A DNA stretch of 38,871 bases. Origin: Ruminococcus sp. (lineage in GTDB: Bacteria; Bacillota; Clostridia; Oscillospirales; Ruminococcaceae). The translations under genes were made by a program, and so were the position numbers. Of this stretch, positions 16,742 through 24,471 are shown one piece after another (position 1 is the first letter of the stretch; each line of letters starts with the position of its first letter). Location: the NCBI GenBank assembly GCA_024403995.1, contig JAKSQT010000014.1, positions 1-38,871 on the forward strand, read 5' to 3'. Under the pieces are notes generated by a model. It had not been told where the DNA came from, did not search any database, and was given only the letters and a program-made list of their open reading frames with translations.

Positions 16742-17422
16742 ATGAAAAACGAGAAAATTAACGAATATATCGAAAAATTCCTGAACGAAGGCGGAGAATC
16801 CCTCAGTGACAGGGAATATTTTGAACTTCTCATAAGTTATTCGGCAAAGGCTGATTCTGAAAAGCTCTATAATGACTATGGAAGCTTCAAGGCAGCAGCA
16901 GATGCGGATACGGAGTTCCTTATCAGTTCAGGCACAGACCAGTCAACGGCTGTTCTGCTGAAGATCATTTCTGCCATGTCAAATGTTTATCAGCGCAATT
17001 TCAACACTATCAGCAATCTGAGAACTTCTGACATGGCAAAAGCTTTTTTTACACAGCTTTTTACAGGTGCGGAAAGAGAAAATTTTGTCATTGTATCAGT
17101 CGGTAAAAATTTCAGAATCGCATCAGTAAGCAATATCGTCAAAGGCAGCATGATGAGCGTTATGGCATCAAACCGCATGATAGCCGATTTTATCATAAAA
17201 AACAAAGCCGACAGAGTGTTTGTGGCTCACAATCACCCTATCGGAAATGCTAATGCATCTGAAAATGATATAGTTTTTACTGAAAAAATGATATCCGTTC
17301 TCAACGCCCTCGGAACTATACTTATTGACCATATCATCATCGGAATGAATGACAGTTTCTCAATGCGCTGCAGCGGAGTATGCCCGAAACTCAATGAACA
17401 GCCTGATTTCGGATATAAATAA
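16742..17422 (+). CDS. RadC/JAB-domain protein with intact metal site
   Basis: A 226-residue RadC-like protein. The N-terminal third matches the RadC helical region (LSDREYFELLISYS, with a weak hairpin near residue 55). The JAB/MPN core keeps the zinc motif His-Asn-His-Pro in AHNHPIGNANASENDI, with the downstream Asp. It follows its degenerate paralogue by 13 bp on the same strand, and the pair looks like a duplication in which one copy lost catalysis. RadC proteins have been linked to DNA metabolism and mobile elements, but their biochemical role is not settled. They may form a heterodimer, by analogy with MPN+/MPN- pairs in other systems. Confidence 0.87.
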   Translation: MKNEKINEYIEKFLNEGGESLSDREYFELLISYSAKADSEKLYNDYGSFKAAADADTEFLISSGTDQSTAVLLKIISAMSNVYQRNFNTISNLRTSDMAKAFFTQLFTGAERENFVIVSVGKNFRIASVSNIVKGSMMSVMASNRMIADFIIKNKADRVFVAHNHPIGNANASENDIVFTEKMISVLNALGTILIDHIIIGMNDSFSMRCSGVCPKLNEQPDFGYK

Positions 17423-17433
17423 TTCCATTGCCT

Positions 17434-18126
17434 TTATTCATCTTCATCATGAACATCATAGTGAACAGGAACGGCGAGCGTTCTGCTTTCAGCCAGTATT
17501 CCGTCCTCATCTTTTATGGCATAGCTTAAATAAACCTCACTTTTAATGTTCTGTGCCTCAATAGTGAACCACACTCCGTTGACCTCGGCAAAAGATCTTT
17601 CACTGCCTGAAGCAATGGGATACACGCCAGCATGTGCCATGTAATTATATCTATATTCATATTCGCTTGCGCTGCGGCTGCCGGTATAATCCGCATAGGC
17701 AATAATTTCAGGGAAATCCCTTTTATGTGATGAATTCTCATATATCACAAATCGGAAGTCGTCCTTTTCAGTAACTTTTCTCGTATATCCTGGAATATCT
17801 TTCTCAGCATCGAAATATGAAACCATGCTGCCGTCAATTTTCTCGTCGGAATAACTTTCCACATCAAGGACAATTTTCTCGCTTCCTTTCATTTTTTCCT
17901 GACTGATCTTGAAAGCCAGAATAAGTATGCAGTAAGCAAAAAGCAGAGTGAGCACTACTATCAGTGTAAATTTCAGCGGCGACATCATGCGTACAGACAT
18001 TTTCTTATGCTCTGCCTGAATATCTTTCAGACGGGCATTTATTTTTTTATTGTATACCAGAGTGTATACAAAAGACGAACCCAAAACTAAACCGCCGATA
18101 ATAATATAAAATGCAATAACACCCAT
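17434..18126 (-). CDS. Two-helix membrane protein paired with LytTR regulator
   Basis: A 230-residue protein I do not recognise. Two membrane helices (about 3-25 and 50-72) enclose a short basic loop; the remaining 155 residues are probably outside the cell and beta-rich, with many aromatic residues and an acidic end. A strong AGGGGGG stands before the ATG. It begins 12 bp after the LytTR gene and is surely co-transcribed with it. LytTR regulators with a small membrane partner often form a module in which the membrane protein holds back the regulator; by that analogy this may be its sensor or inhibitor. The known partner families look different, so this stays inference. Confidence 0.75.
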   Translation of the reverse strand: MGVIAFYIIIGGLVLGSSFVYTLVYNKKINARLKDIQAEHKKMSVRMMSPLKFTLIVVLTLLFAYCILILAFKISQEKMKGSEKIVLDVESYSDEKIDGSMVSYFDAEKDIPGYTRKVTEKDDFRFVIYENSSHKRDFPEIIAYADYTGSRSASEYEYRYNYMAHAGVYPIASGSERSFAEVNGVWFTIEAQNIKSEVYLSYAIKDEDGILAESRTLAVPVHYDVHDEDE

Positions 18127-18138
18127 ATCTGTCCCCCC

Positions 18139-18585
18139 TCATATTCCAAGGAAATCACGAAAAATATTGTAGTAAGTACGTGTGACATCGACCTTTGAGC
18201 CGTCCGTGAGCGTAAGCACGAATTTCTGCGACAGCGCAGGTCTGATACTTTTTATATGGTTCACGGAAACTATGACCGAATTGCTCACTCTGATGAATTT
18301 TTTCGGGTCAAGAAGCTCCTCCATACGCCTCAGGCACTCATTCAGGCGGTATTCTTCCCCGCCCGAATGTGCAACAACATCATGTGCAAAGCTTTCGATA
18401 TGTGAGATGCTGTCAGTTTTCAGGCGGAATATCTCGTCATTTCGCCTGCCTATTATATGCTCCGCACAGAAATTATTTTCCGACAGAATAAAATCAGCTT
18501 CATCATCTATCTCAAAGCCTTTTTGTATCAGTTCAGCGGCAATTCTGTCATATTTTCCGTCGCTGACCATCAGTTTTATTTTCAT
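18139..18585 (-). CDS. LytTR DNA-binding transcriptional regulator
   Basis: A 148-residue regulator without a receiver domain. The first 45 residues form a small alpha-beta region, and residues about 48-146 are the LytTR DNA-binding domain (ISHIESFAHDVVAHSGGEEY, then FIRVSNSVIVSVNHIKSI and DGSKVDVTRTYY). The frame is open to 18627, but the start at 18585 is preferred: AAAGGGG lies 8 nt upstream, and the longer start would fall between the -35 and -10 of the promoter found here. The next gene encodes a membrane protein and forms an operon with it. Targets cannot be read from the sequence. Confidence 0.9.
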   Translation of the reverse strand: MKIKLMVSDGKYDRIAAELIQKGFEIDDEADFILSENNFCAEHIIGRRNDEIFRLKTDSISHIESFAHDVVAHSGGEEYRLNECLRRMEELLDPKKFIRVSNSVIVSVNHIKSIRPALSQKFVLTLTDGSKVDVTRTYYNIFRDFLGI

Positions 18586-18609
18586 CCTGTCATCCCCTTT
18601 CTGTATCTC

Positions 18610-18638
18610 AGTATAATCGAAAACCAACCAAAAATCAA
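18610..18638 (-). promoter_or_regulatory. Promoter of the LytTR operon
   Basis: On the minus strand TTGATT (18633-18638), 17-bp spacer, TATACT (18610-18615). The start near 18603 gives a very short leader and rules out the upstream ATG of the LytTR frame. Confidence 0.75.
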
Positions 18639-18682
18639 TACATTTTTCATACTATTCATTCCCGACAGCATAGAATGCATCT

Positions 18683-18882
18683 TTATGTGAACATCCTGCA
18701 CCATTTTTCACGGGCAATAGCATAGACTTTTGTCGTACCGTTTTCGCTGTCGGCATATTCTCCGTCATATTCAGCACCATAAGCCATAGCAGTCCGTGCT
18801 GACGGAACATTTGTGCTTTTCATGTATGAGGGCACCTCTAAAAACCCCTTCTGAGAAAAAGCCTCTGTGTTTCAATTTTCAT
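18683..18882 (-). pseudogene. GNAT acetyltransferase remnant, interior deleted
   Basis: Reading the minus strand, AAAGGAG is followed by an ATG at 18882 and the typical GNAT opening MKIETQRLFLRR, but the frame stops after two more residues. A second frame then gives about 46 residues ending at 18683: STNVPSARTAMAYGAEYD, then DSENGTTKVYAIAREKW, the C-terminal part of a GNAT domain. The roughly 100 central residues with the acetyl-CoA loop are missing. The best reading is an internal deletion with a frameshift at the junction near 18830-18845. The gene family is clear from both ends; the remnant cannot make an active enzyme. Confidence 0.75.
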
Positions 18883-18957
18883 TATGTTCTCCTTTCGTAT
18901 GTGAACAAATTCTAAATCCACATAAAAACAAAATATATCCATTCTGTTAATAGAATA

Positions 18958-18986
18958 TTGACAAAATATTAAGAATGTGGTATTAT
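18958..18986 (+). promoter_or_regulatory. Strong promoter without an obvious gene
   Basis: TTGACA (18958-18963), 17-bp spacer, TATTAT (18981-18986), one base from consensus. The only thing downstream on this strand before the convergent GNAT gene is a 145-bp structured stretch. Confidence 0.75.
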
Positions 18987-18992
18987 AAATAC

Positions 18993-19137
18993 ATGGAAAT
19001 ACAGGTACATAATATACGTTGTGCAGTGAAATATTGCTGCTATATAAAACATTTAACGTATCTGACTTTAATGTGACAAATACTTCGCTTTCATTAAAAA
19101 AATGCCGTATCAGCTTGTCTGGTACGGCATTCCCATT
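18993..19137 (+). ncRNA. Candidate small RNA
   Basis: About 145 nt from the predicted start to the hairpin before the GNAT gene. Predicted helices: ATACGTT (near 19014) with AACGTAT (near 19055), enclosing GCAGTG-AAATAT-TGCTGC. The 3' hairpin has a 9-bp stem at 19101-19131, followed on this strand only by CCCATTTT. A 27-codon frame begins with ATG at 18993 exactly at the predicted start and includes RCAVKYCCYIKH, but has no ribosome binding site, so it would need leaderless translation. No known RNA family was recognised. It could also be a promoter remnant or antisense transcript to the GNAT gene. Confidence 0.4.
19101..19131 (-). terminator. Terminator of the GNAT gene
   Basis: A 9-bp stem (AATGCCGTA / TACGGCATT) with a 13-nt loop. 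On the minus strand it runs into seven T residues, a strong intrinsic terminator 7 bp after the GNAT stop. On the plus strand the tail is poorer but may also stop the candidate small RNA. Confidence 0.85.
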
Positions 19138-19887
19138 TTACAGTGTAAACATCGGATGAGTTCCGCTTATCTCAAAACCAGCCGAGAGCGCAAGCCGTTT
19201 TGAGGCTTCATTTGTGGAATTACATTCCCACAGCGGCTTTTTCCCATGTTTCAGGATCTCATCGATCATTGCAGATGCTACGATTTTTCCAAGTCCTTTT
19301 CCCTGATATGCAGGTGCAGTCTCAACGCCGATATCCACAAATTCCGAGGATACTGCGGCTGAAAAGGCGCAGGCGGCAAATTCACTGCCGTTCAGTATGC
19401 ACCAGCCAAAGCCATTTTTCAAAAAAGCCTGTTTTGACTCCCATGAAAACACAGGCGTGATTCTGCCGCACAGAAGGTAATAATTCTGTGCATCAATACG
19501 CACAAGCCTGAGCGGAGTGCTGAGTGGCTGGAGAGGAGTTTTTCTTTCTGCAAACTCAAAGCAATACCGCTCTTTTTGCTGTATATCGCTGTTTCTGAGG
19601 ATAAGGCGAGATAATTCGGCATCATTCTGAGTATGAAGAACAAGTCTGCCGCTGTGATTTGAAGTTGGACAGCGCATCAAAGATAAAACATCATTGACAA
19701 AATCCTCAGTGTAATTGCCTGAGATATATGCAAAGCCGCAGTAATGCCAGAAAAGAACAGCCGAAGGATCTTCAGCATCATCAGCAAATACCTCTCCGCT
19801 CTGCATTTTTTCAACTATTGAAAGAGGATATATTCCAAGCTTATCAGCAAAAAATTTTAGTTTGTTATATTCATTCAGTTTAATCAT
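19138..19887 (-). CDS. GNAT-family N-acetyltransferase
   Basis: A 249-residue acetyltransferase. The C-terminal GNAT domain (about 120-249) holds the acetyl-CoA loop in VETAPAYQGKGLGKIVASAMI and the closing WECNSTNEASKRLALSAGFE. The N-terminal 115 residues are a second, less conserved alpha-beta region, giving the length of the larger GNAT group that includes zwittermicin-type resistance enzymes; the substrate is unknown. AAAGGAG precedes the ATG, and the gene has its own promoter and terminator, so it is monocistronic. Confidence 0.87.
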   Translation of the reverse strand: MIKLNEYNKLKFFADKLGIYPLSIVEKMQSGEVFADDAEDPSAVLFWHYCGFAYISGNYTEDFVNDVLSLMRCPTSNHSGRLVLHTQNDAELSRLILRNSDIQQKERYCFEFAERKTPLQPLSTPLRLVRIDAQNYYLLCGRITPVFSWESKQAFLKNGFGWCILNGSEFAACAFSAAVSSEFVDIGVETAPAYQGKGLGKIVASAMIDEILKHGKKPLWECNSTNEASKRLALSAGFEISGTHPMFTL

Positions 19888-19912
19888 TTTTCGCCACTTC
19901 TCCTTTAAAGCA

Positions 19913-19941
19913 ATTATATCACTTAAAAAATATTATGTCAA
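19913..19941 (-). promoter_or_regulatory. GNAT gene promoter
   Basis: On the minus strand TTGACA (19936-19941), 17-bp spacer, TATAAT (19913-19918): a perfect consensus pair. Confidence 0.85.
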
Positions 19942-20089
19942 CAAACAAAAATTGAATCATAATGTATCCGAAGTCACTATGTCAAATAGATAAACTAATT
20001 CATTTTGTACTTTTGTTATAATAATACACTATCCGATAAATCAAGCAATAGTGCAATACTACAGAATGTAATAATTCTTATATAACGTC

Positions 20090-20119
20090 TTGACAAAGCA
20101 ATATATAATGTACTATAAT
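20090..20119 (+). promoter_or_regulatory. Promoter of the exopolysaccharide control cassette
   Basis: TTGACA (20090-20095), 18-bp spacer, TATAAT (20114-20119). Both hexamers are consensus; the start should be near 20126, well before the first gene. The rest of 19942-20089 is AT-rich with no gene. Confidence 0.8.
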
Positions 20120-20125
20120 TATAAA

Positions 20126-20306
20126 TGTATGAGAAATCATATATTGGGATATAGTGAAAAAGGGATACTATAAGCAGAAGGCTTTTTTTATCATTCTGCA
20201 TAATCAGCAGTATATTTATCACGCTGAATAAACGGGGAAACATCGCACAAATATTTGTATTAATAACAGCTTTATAAAATGCTGTCATAAAATCGGAGAG
20301 ATACTA
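20126..20306 (+). other. 180-nt untranslated leader with several hairpins
   Basis: The stretch between the predicted start and the capD-like ATG has no reading frame of note but several possible hairpins: TATAGT / ACTATA (about 20152-20174), GCAGAA / TTCTGC (about 20175-20200), CAGC / GCTG (about 20207-20226) and ACAGC / GCTGT (about 20268-20287). No known riboswitch class was recognised. A leader of this length in front of a polysaccharide operon suggests regulation after initiation. Confidence 0.45.
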
Positions 20307-22208
20307 ATGAAGGACCTGATTCAAAGTTTCAAATTCAGAAAAGCCGCACTTGCAGTTGCGGATGCATTCATTATCACTGTAGCATCACTTATTTCCAATT
20401 TCATTTTTAACTATAAAAAAGATGTTTTCATCGTCTCGATCATTATAAGCGTTATCTGCTGTTTCCTTGCACTGTTTATGTGCGGAGCTTACAGCAAGCT
20501 TTGGCGTTACTTCAAATCAAAGGATTACCTTTCCTGTGTCTGCGGAATACTTGTCGGAATTGCAAGCAGTACAACGATATATTATGTTGCCGAGAAAAAT
20601 TGCCTGTTTCATTACAGTCTTGTTCAGGCAGCCGTTTCCATTATCGGAATCTGCCTTTTCCGGTTTATTTTCAAAACAACGTTCATCGAACTGACTCATA
20701 TCAGCAATAATGACAGCAGCCGTGTCAGAACTATGTTCATCGGCGGCGGAATGGCTTCAAAAATGATGATAAGAGAGATACATAACGCTCAGAAGTCGCA
20801 GATCGAAGAAGAAAAGAAATCGGCAATATATGATCCTGTCTGCATTATTGACGACAATGACAGCATTATCGGCGAATCAATCGAAGATGTAATGATCGTC
20901 GGAAGAACATCTGAGATAAAAAAATATGTTGAAGCATATAAGGTAAAACAGATAATCTTTGCAATTCCTTCATGCATTGACGAAGAAAGACAGCGTATAC
21001 TGAAAATTTGTTCAGAAACAAACATCCCTGTCAAAGTTCTTCCGTTCATAGGCTCGCTTATCTTTGACGAGGACAAGCCTACGCTCCTTAACCAGATACG
21101 TGACATAAAGGTTGAAGACCTCCTCGGACGTGACCCGATAAAATTTGATAATCAGGACATTAAGAATTTCATCGGCGACAAGGTCTGCATGGTAACTGGC
21201 GGCGGCGGTTCAATTGGTTCGGAGCTTGTGCGCCAGATCGCAAGATATAACCCTAAACAGATCATCATCGTTGATATTTACGAGAATAATGCCTATGATA
21301 TCCAACAGGAACTTAAAATGGAGCACGGTGACGATCTCAATTTCACTACCATCATTGCTTCAGTGCGTGACTACCACAGAATGAACCAGATATTCAGCGA
21401 ATATAAGCCGCAGATAGTTTTCCATGCAGCAGCTCATAAACACGTACCTCTCATGGAAGTATCCCCTATGGAAGCTATCAAGAACAACGTTGTCGGAACT
21501 TTCAATGTCGCAACTCTTGCACAGTTCCACAACGCTGAGAAATTTGTCATGATATCCACCGATAAAGCCGTCAACCCGACAAACGTCATGGGTGCTTCAA
21601 AACGATGCTGCGAAATGATCGTACAGTATCTTTCACAGCAGCACGAGGGCAAAACCGAATTCGTAACCACAAGGTTCGGCAATGTACTCGGTTCAAACGG
21701 CTCAGTTATACCGCTTTTCAAACGTCAGATCGAACAGGGCAGACCTGTCACGGTAACCCACCCTGATATCATCCGCTATTTTATGACGATTCCTGAGGCA
21801 GTCAGCCTTGTTATGGAGGCTGCTGCAATTGCAGAAGGCGGCGAAATTTTCGTCCTCGATATGGGTAAGCCTGTAAGAATTGTCACACTCGCTGAAAACC
21901 TCATAAGAATGTACGGAAAAGTCCCGTATAAAGACGTTGAAATTAAGTTCACCGGACTAAGACCAGGTGAGAAAATCAAGGAAGAACTCCTCATGAATGA
22001 CGAGGGATTGAAGAAGACAAGCAATAAACTCATATTCATCGGCAGACAGATAGAAATAAATGAGTCTGTTTTTCCTATGAAGCTTGCAGAACTTCGTGAT
22101 GCCGCACTTGAAAACAATGTCAAGAGTGCCGTTGACGCACTTCATGATATGGTGCCTACATTCACGACCCCAGAGGAATACAATAACAATGTCCTTATAA
22201 GAGCATAA
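20307..22208 (+). CDS. CapD/FlaA1-like UDP-sugar 4,6-dehydratase
   Basis: A 633-residue membrane-bound nucleotide-sugar dehydratase of the PglF/CapD type, which starts synthesis of rare deoxy-amino sugars from UDP-GlcNAc. Four membrane helices (about 13-130) precede a first Rossmann-like domain (about 140-260) and the catalytic SDR domain (about 290-580). The NAD-binding TGGGGSIGSE lies at 297-306; the catalytic region is STDKAVNPTNVMGASKR (417-433), in which the usual Tyr of SDR enzymes is replaced by Met, as is normal for this family, with Lys432 conserved. It is the first gene of a three-gene cassette. GGAGAG precedes the ATG. Product specificity (C4 or C6) cannot be read from sequence. 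Confidence 0.93.
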   Translation: MKDLIQSFKFRKAALAVADAFIITVASLISNFIFNYKKDVFIVSIIISVICCFLALFMCGAYSKLWRYFKSKDYLSCVCGILVGIASSTTIYYVAEKNCLFHYSLVQAAVSIIGICLFRFIFKTTFIELTHISNNDSSRVRTMFIGGGMASKMMIREIHNAQKSQIEEEKKSAIYDPVCIIDDNDSIIGESIEDVMIVGRTSEIKKYVEAYKVKQIIFAIPSCIDEERQRILKICSETNIPVKVLPFIGSLIFDEDKPTLLNQIRDIKVEDLLGRDPIKFDNQDIKNFIGDKVCMVTGGGGSIGSELVRQIARYNPKQIIIVDIYENNAYDIQQELKMEHGDDLNFTTIIASVRDYHRMNQIFSEYKPQIVFHAAAHKHVPLMEVSPMEAIKNNVVGTFNVATLAQFHNAEKFVMISTDKAVNPTNVMGASKRCCEMIVQYLSQQHEGKTEFVTTRFGNVLGSNGSVIPLFKRQIEQGRPVTVTHPDIIRYFMTIPEAVSLVMEAAAIAEGGEIFVLDMGKPVRIVTLAENLIRMYGKVPYKDVEIKFTGLRPGEKIKEELLMNDEGLKKTSNKLIFIGRQIEINESVFPMKLAELRDAALENNVKSAVDALHDMVPTFTTPEEYNNNVLIRA

Positions 22209-22250
22209 GGAGAATTACGAATTTTATCAGTAAAAGGAGCTAAAAACCAA

Positions 22251-23723
22251 ATGGACGATAACTCAACAATCTCTATCAAAGACCTCATTCAGCTTTATTT
22301 GCAGCATCTGTGGGTGCTGATCATCTCACTTATAGTCGGTGGCGGTGCAGCATATGCATATACTCATTTTCTCGTTGCCCCTGAGTATTCATCGCATATT
22401 TCCATGTATGTCCAGACCTATATCGGCATCACCGATGAAAATTCATACAATGATATAAGCAAGTCAAAGCAGCTTATCAATACATATATTCAGGTTCTGA
22501 AAGACGATGCCGTAATGGAGTCTGTAGGAAAGGCTCTTTCAAAACAGTTTGATTCTTCGGTTATTTCCGACAGTTTTTCAGTCAGCAACGGTAATATCAG
22601 ACCTTCTTCACTTGCTTCATGTATCGCTATAAGCTCGGTCACTGACACAAGTGCGATCACAATCAGTGCTACTACCAAAAATGCGGAACTTTCCGCAGCA
22701 GTCTGCAATGAGCTCTGCAAACAGGCAAATTCCTTCGCACAGAAAGCCATTGGTGTCGGAGAAATAAAGTCCATAGACACTGCAAAGATCTATCCGTCTC
22801 CTGTCGGTCCCAACAAGACAAAAAATGCCGCTCTTGGCGGAATCGGTCTTATGATGATCTCGGCATTCATTATTTTCATCATCGATTTCTTTGACAATAC
22901 CATCAAATCCACCGAAGCTCTTTCTAAGAAATACGGCAAGGCAATACTCGGTGAGATAGATGAACTCCCTGAATCCAAAAACAAAAAAGAAAATGAAGAA
23001 AAGTTTTCACTTTTGAGAGACGATATCCCCTTCAATGTTGTTGAAAGCTTCAAATCACTCAGAACTAATATTTCATTTGCGATCTCAACTTCTGAAAAGA
23101 AAGCTTTTATCATTTCAAGCTCAAATCCTGACGAGGGAAAATCAACTACTGCTGCAAACATCGCTGTCACAATGGCTGACGAGGGACAAAATGTACTCAT
23201 CATAGATGCTGACATGAGAAAGCCCGTCCAGCATAAGATCTTCTCAGTCAAAAACGAAAGAGGTCTTTCTTCCGTACTTTCAAAAATGAATGGTATCAAT
23301 GAATGCATCCAGAAAACTTCCAAGGAAAAACTCAGCGTTATGACAAGCGGCCCGATACCGCCTAATCCTTCTGAACTTCTCTGCTCGCCAAGAACTGCCG
23401 GTATGCTTGAGGAGCTTAGTTCTCAGTATGATGTCATTATCATAGATTCACCTCCTGTAAATGTTGTTTCGGATACACTTAACCTCAGCCAGAATGTTGC
23501 CGGTATGCTTACCGTTGTAAGAAGCGGATATACTACCGATGAAGACATCAGAAACCTCGTCAGCAAATCAGAAATGGCTCATATGGAAATGCTTGGTTTT
23601 GTCCTCAACAGAATAAAGAGAAAGTCAGGCGTTATGTACGGCAAGAAGTACAGATACAATTATTATAACAGCTACAAAACATATGGCGAAAATTCTAAAA
23701 TGAAGGCAGAATCAAAGGGCTAA
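22251..23723 (+). CDS. Wzz-BY-kinase fusion, polysaccharide co-polymerase
   Basis: A 490-residue fusion of the two parts that are separate (CpsC/CpsD) in many Gram-positives. The Wzz domain has membrane helices at about 20-40 and 195-215 with an outer loop between. The cytoplasmic bacterial tyrosine kinase has Walker A P293-D-E-G-K-S-T299, Walker A' VLIIDADMRKP (315-325) and Walker B VIIIDSPP (395-402). The C-terminus carries the autophosphorylation cluster with seven Tyr in YGKKYRYNYYNSYKTYG. It controls chain length and export of a surface polysaccharide. AAAGGAG stands 10 nt before the ATG, and the cognate phosphatase follows after 3 bp. Confidence 0.95.
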   Translation: MDDNSTISIKDLIQLYLQHLWVLIISLIVGGGAAYAYTHFLVAPEYSSHISMYVQTYIGITDENSYNDISKSKQLINTYIQVLKDDAVMESVGKALSKQFDSSVISDSFSVSNGNIRPSSLASCIAISSVTDTSAITISATTKNAELSAAVCNELCKQANSFAQKAIGVGEIKSIDTAKIYPSPVGPNKTKNAALGGIGLMMISAFIIFIIDFFDNTIKSTEALSKKYGKAILGEIDELPESKNKKENEEKFSLLRDDIPFNVVESFKSLRTNISFAISTSEKKAFIISSSNPDEGKSTTAANIAVTMADEGQNVLIIDADMRKPVQHKIFSVKNERGLSSVLSKMNGINECIQKTSKEKLSVMTSGPIPPNPSELLCSPRTAGMLEELSSQYDVIIIDSPPVNVVSDTLNLSQNVAGMLTVVRSGYTTDEDIRNLVSKSEMAHMEMLGFVLNRIKRKSGVMYGKKYRYNYYNSYKTYGENSKMKAESKG

Positions 23724-23726
23724 GAC

Positions 23727-24392
23727 ATGACCGATTTTCACATTCATATACTCCCGTCAATAGATGACGGGAGCAAAAGCCCGGAAATGTCACATGAAAT
23801 GCTTGAAATGCTCAAAGATCAGGGGATTGACCGAATCGTCGCAACCCCTCATTTCTATGCCCACCGCTATGAAAATGTTGAGCAGTTTCTTGAAAAAAGA
23901 CAAAGAGCATATGAACTGATCGGTTCACCTGAAAATATGCTGCTTGGCGCAGAAGTAGCCATAGAACACGGAATATCAAAGCTGAAAGGCATCGAAAAAC
24001 TTGCAGTTCAGAATACAGACCTTATTCTCCTTGAATTTCCGTATACAGGCTTTGCACCGTGGATGACAGAGGAGATTCACAACATATGCGCTGAATACAA
24101 ACTCAAACCCGTTATCGCTCACATTCACCGATATATCGATGATTATTCAAAAGAGCAGATGGAAATGATACTTGGCATGAATGCCATTTTTCAGATCAAT
24201 AACGAGGCATTCGGCAATTTTCATGAACGGCATTTTGTGAAAAAGCTGATAAAATCAGAGCACAGCATTATTTTTGGTTCTGACAGTCATAATACTGACA
24301 GCCGCCGTCCTGACTGGGAACTGCTGAAAAAGAAAGCTCCGCAGTCAGTTATTGATGAGGCTGAAAAAATACTTCAGCAGCACATAAAATAA
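23727..24392 (+). CDS. PHP-type tyrosine phosphatase (CpsB/YwqE family)
   Basis: A 221-residue manganese-dependent phosphatase of the PHP superfamily that removes phosphate from the BY-kinase Tyr cluster. The metal-binding motifs are FHIHILPSIDDGS at residues 4-16, ATPHFY near 40, the EVAIEHG segment near 74, IAHIHRY near 132 and FGSDSH near 190. Length is slightly below the usual 240-250. It starts 3 bp after the kinase gene, so kinase and phosphatase are made together. A strong terminator follows immediately. Confidence 0.93.
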   Translation: MTDFHIHILPSIDDGSKSPEMSHEMLEMLKDQGIDRIVATPHFYAHRYENVEQFLEKRQRAYELIGSPENMLLGAEVAIEHGISKLKGIEKLAVQNTDLILLEFPYTGFAPWMTEEIHNICAEYKLKPVIAHIHRYIDDYSKEQMEMILGMNAIFQINNEAFGNFHERHFVKKLIKSEHSIIFGSDSHNTDSRRPDWELLKKKAPQSVIDEAEKILQQHIK

Positions 24393-24394
24393 TA

Positions 24395-24434
24395 AAAACC
24401 GATATGGACAGCTCGTTCATATCGGTTTTGTTTT
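24395..24434 (+). terminator. Terminator of the exopolysaccharide cassette
   Basis: A 12-bp perfect stem (AAAACCGATATG / CATATCGGTTTT) followed by TTTTGTTTT-type bases, directly after the phosphatase gene. It closes the cassette after three genes. Confidence 0.92.
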
Positions 24435-24471
24435 AAGGCAATACCGCACAAAGATTGTACGGTGATGCCTT
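24435..24471. repeat. Palindromic repeat, 37 bp
   Basis: AAGGCAATACCGCACAA pairs with TTGTACGGTGATGCCTT (14 of 17 positions). It has the same size and core as the copy inside the broken LRR gene. Its last bases form the TAA stop of the DUF5131 gene on the minus strand. Confidence 0.85.

Noticed and set aside
16742..17422. RadC pair as a mobile-element or defence locus
   Set aside because: No restriction, integrase or nuclease gene accompanies it; both neighbours are ordinary cellular genes.
20016..20288. 90-codon minus-strand frame upstream of the capD-like gene
   Set aside because: It lies across the consensus promoter and leader of the plus-strand cassette, with AT-rich composition and no ribosome binding site.
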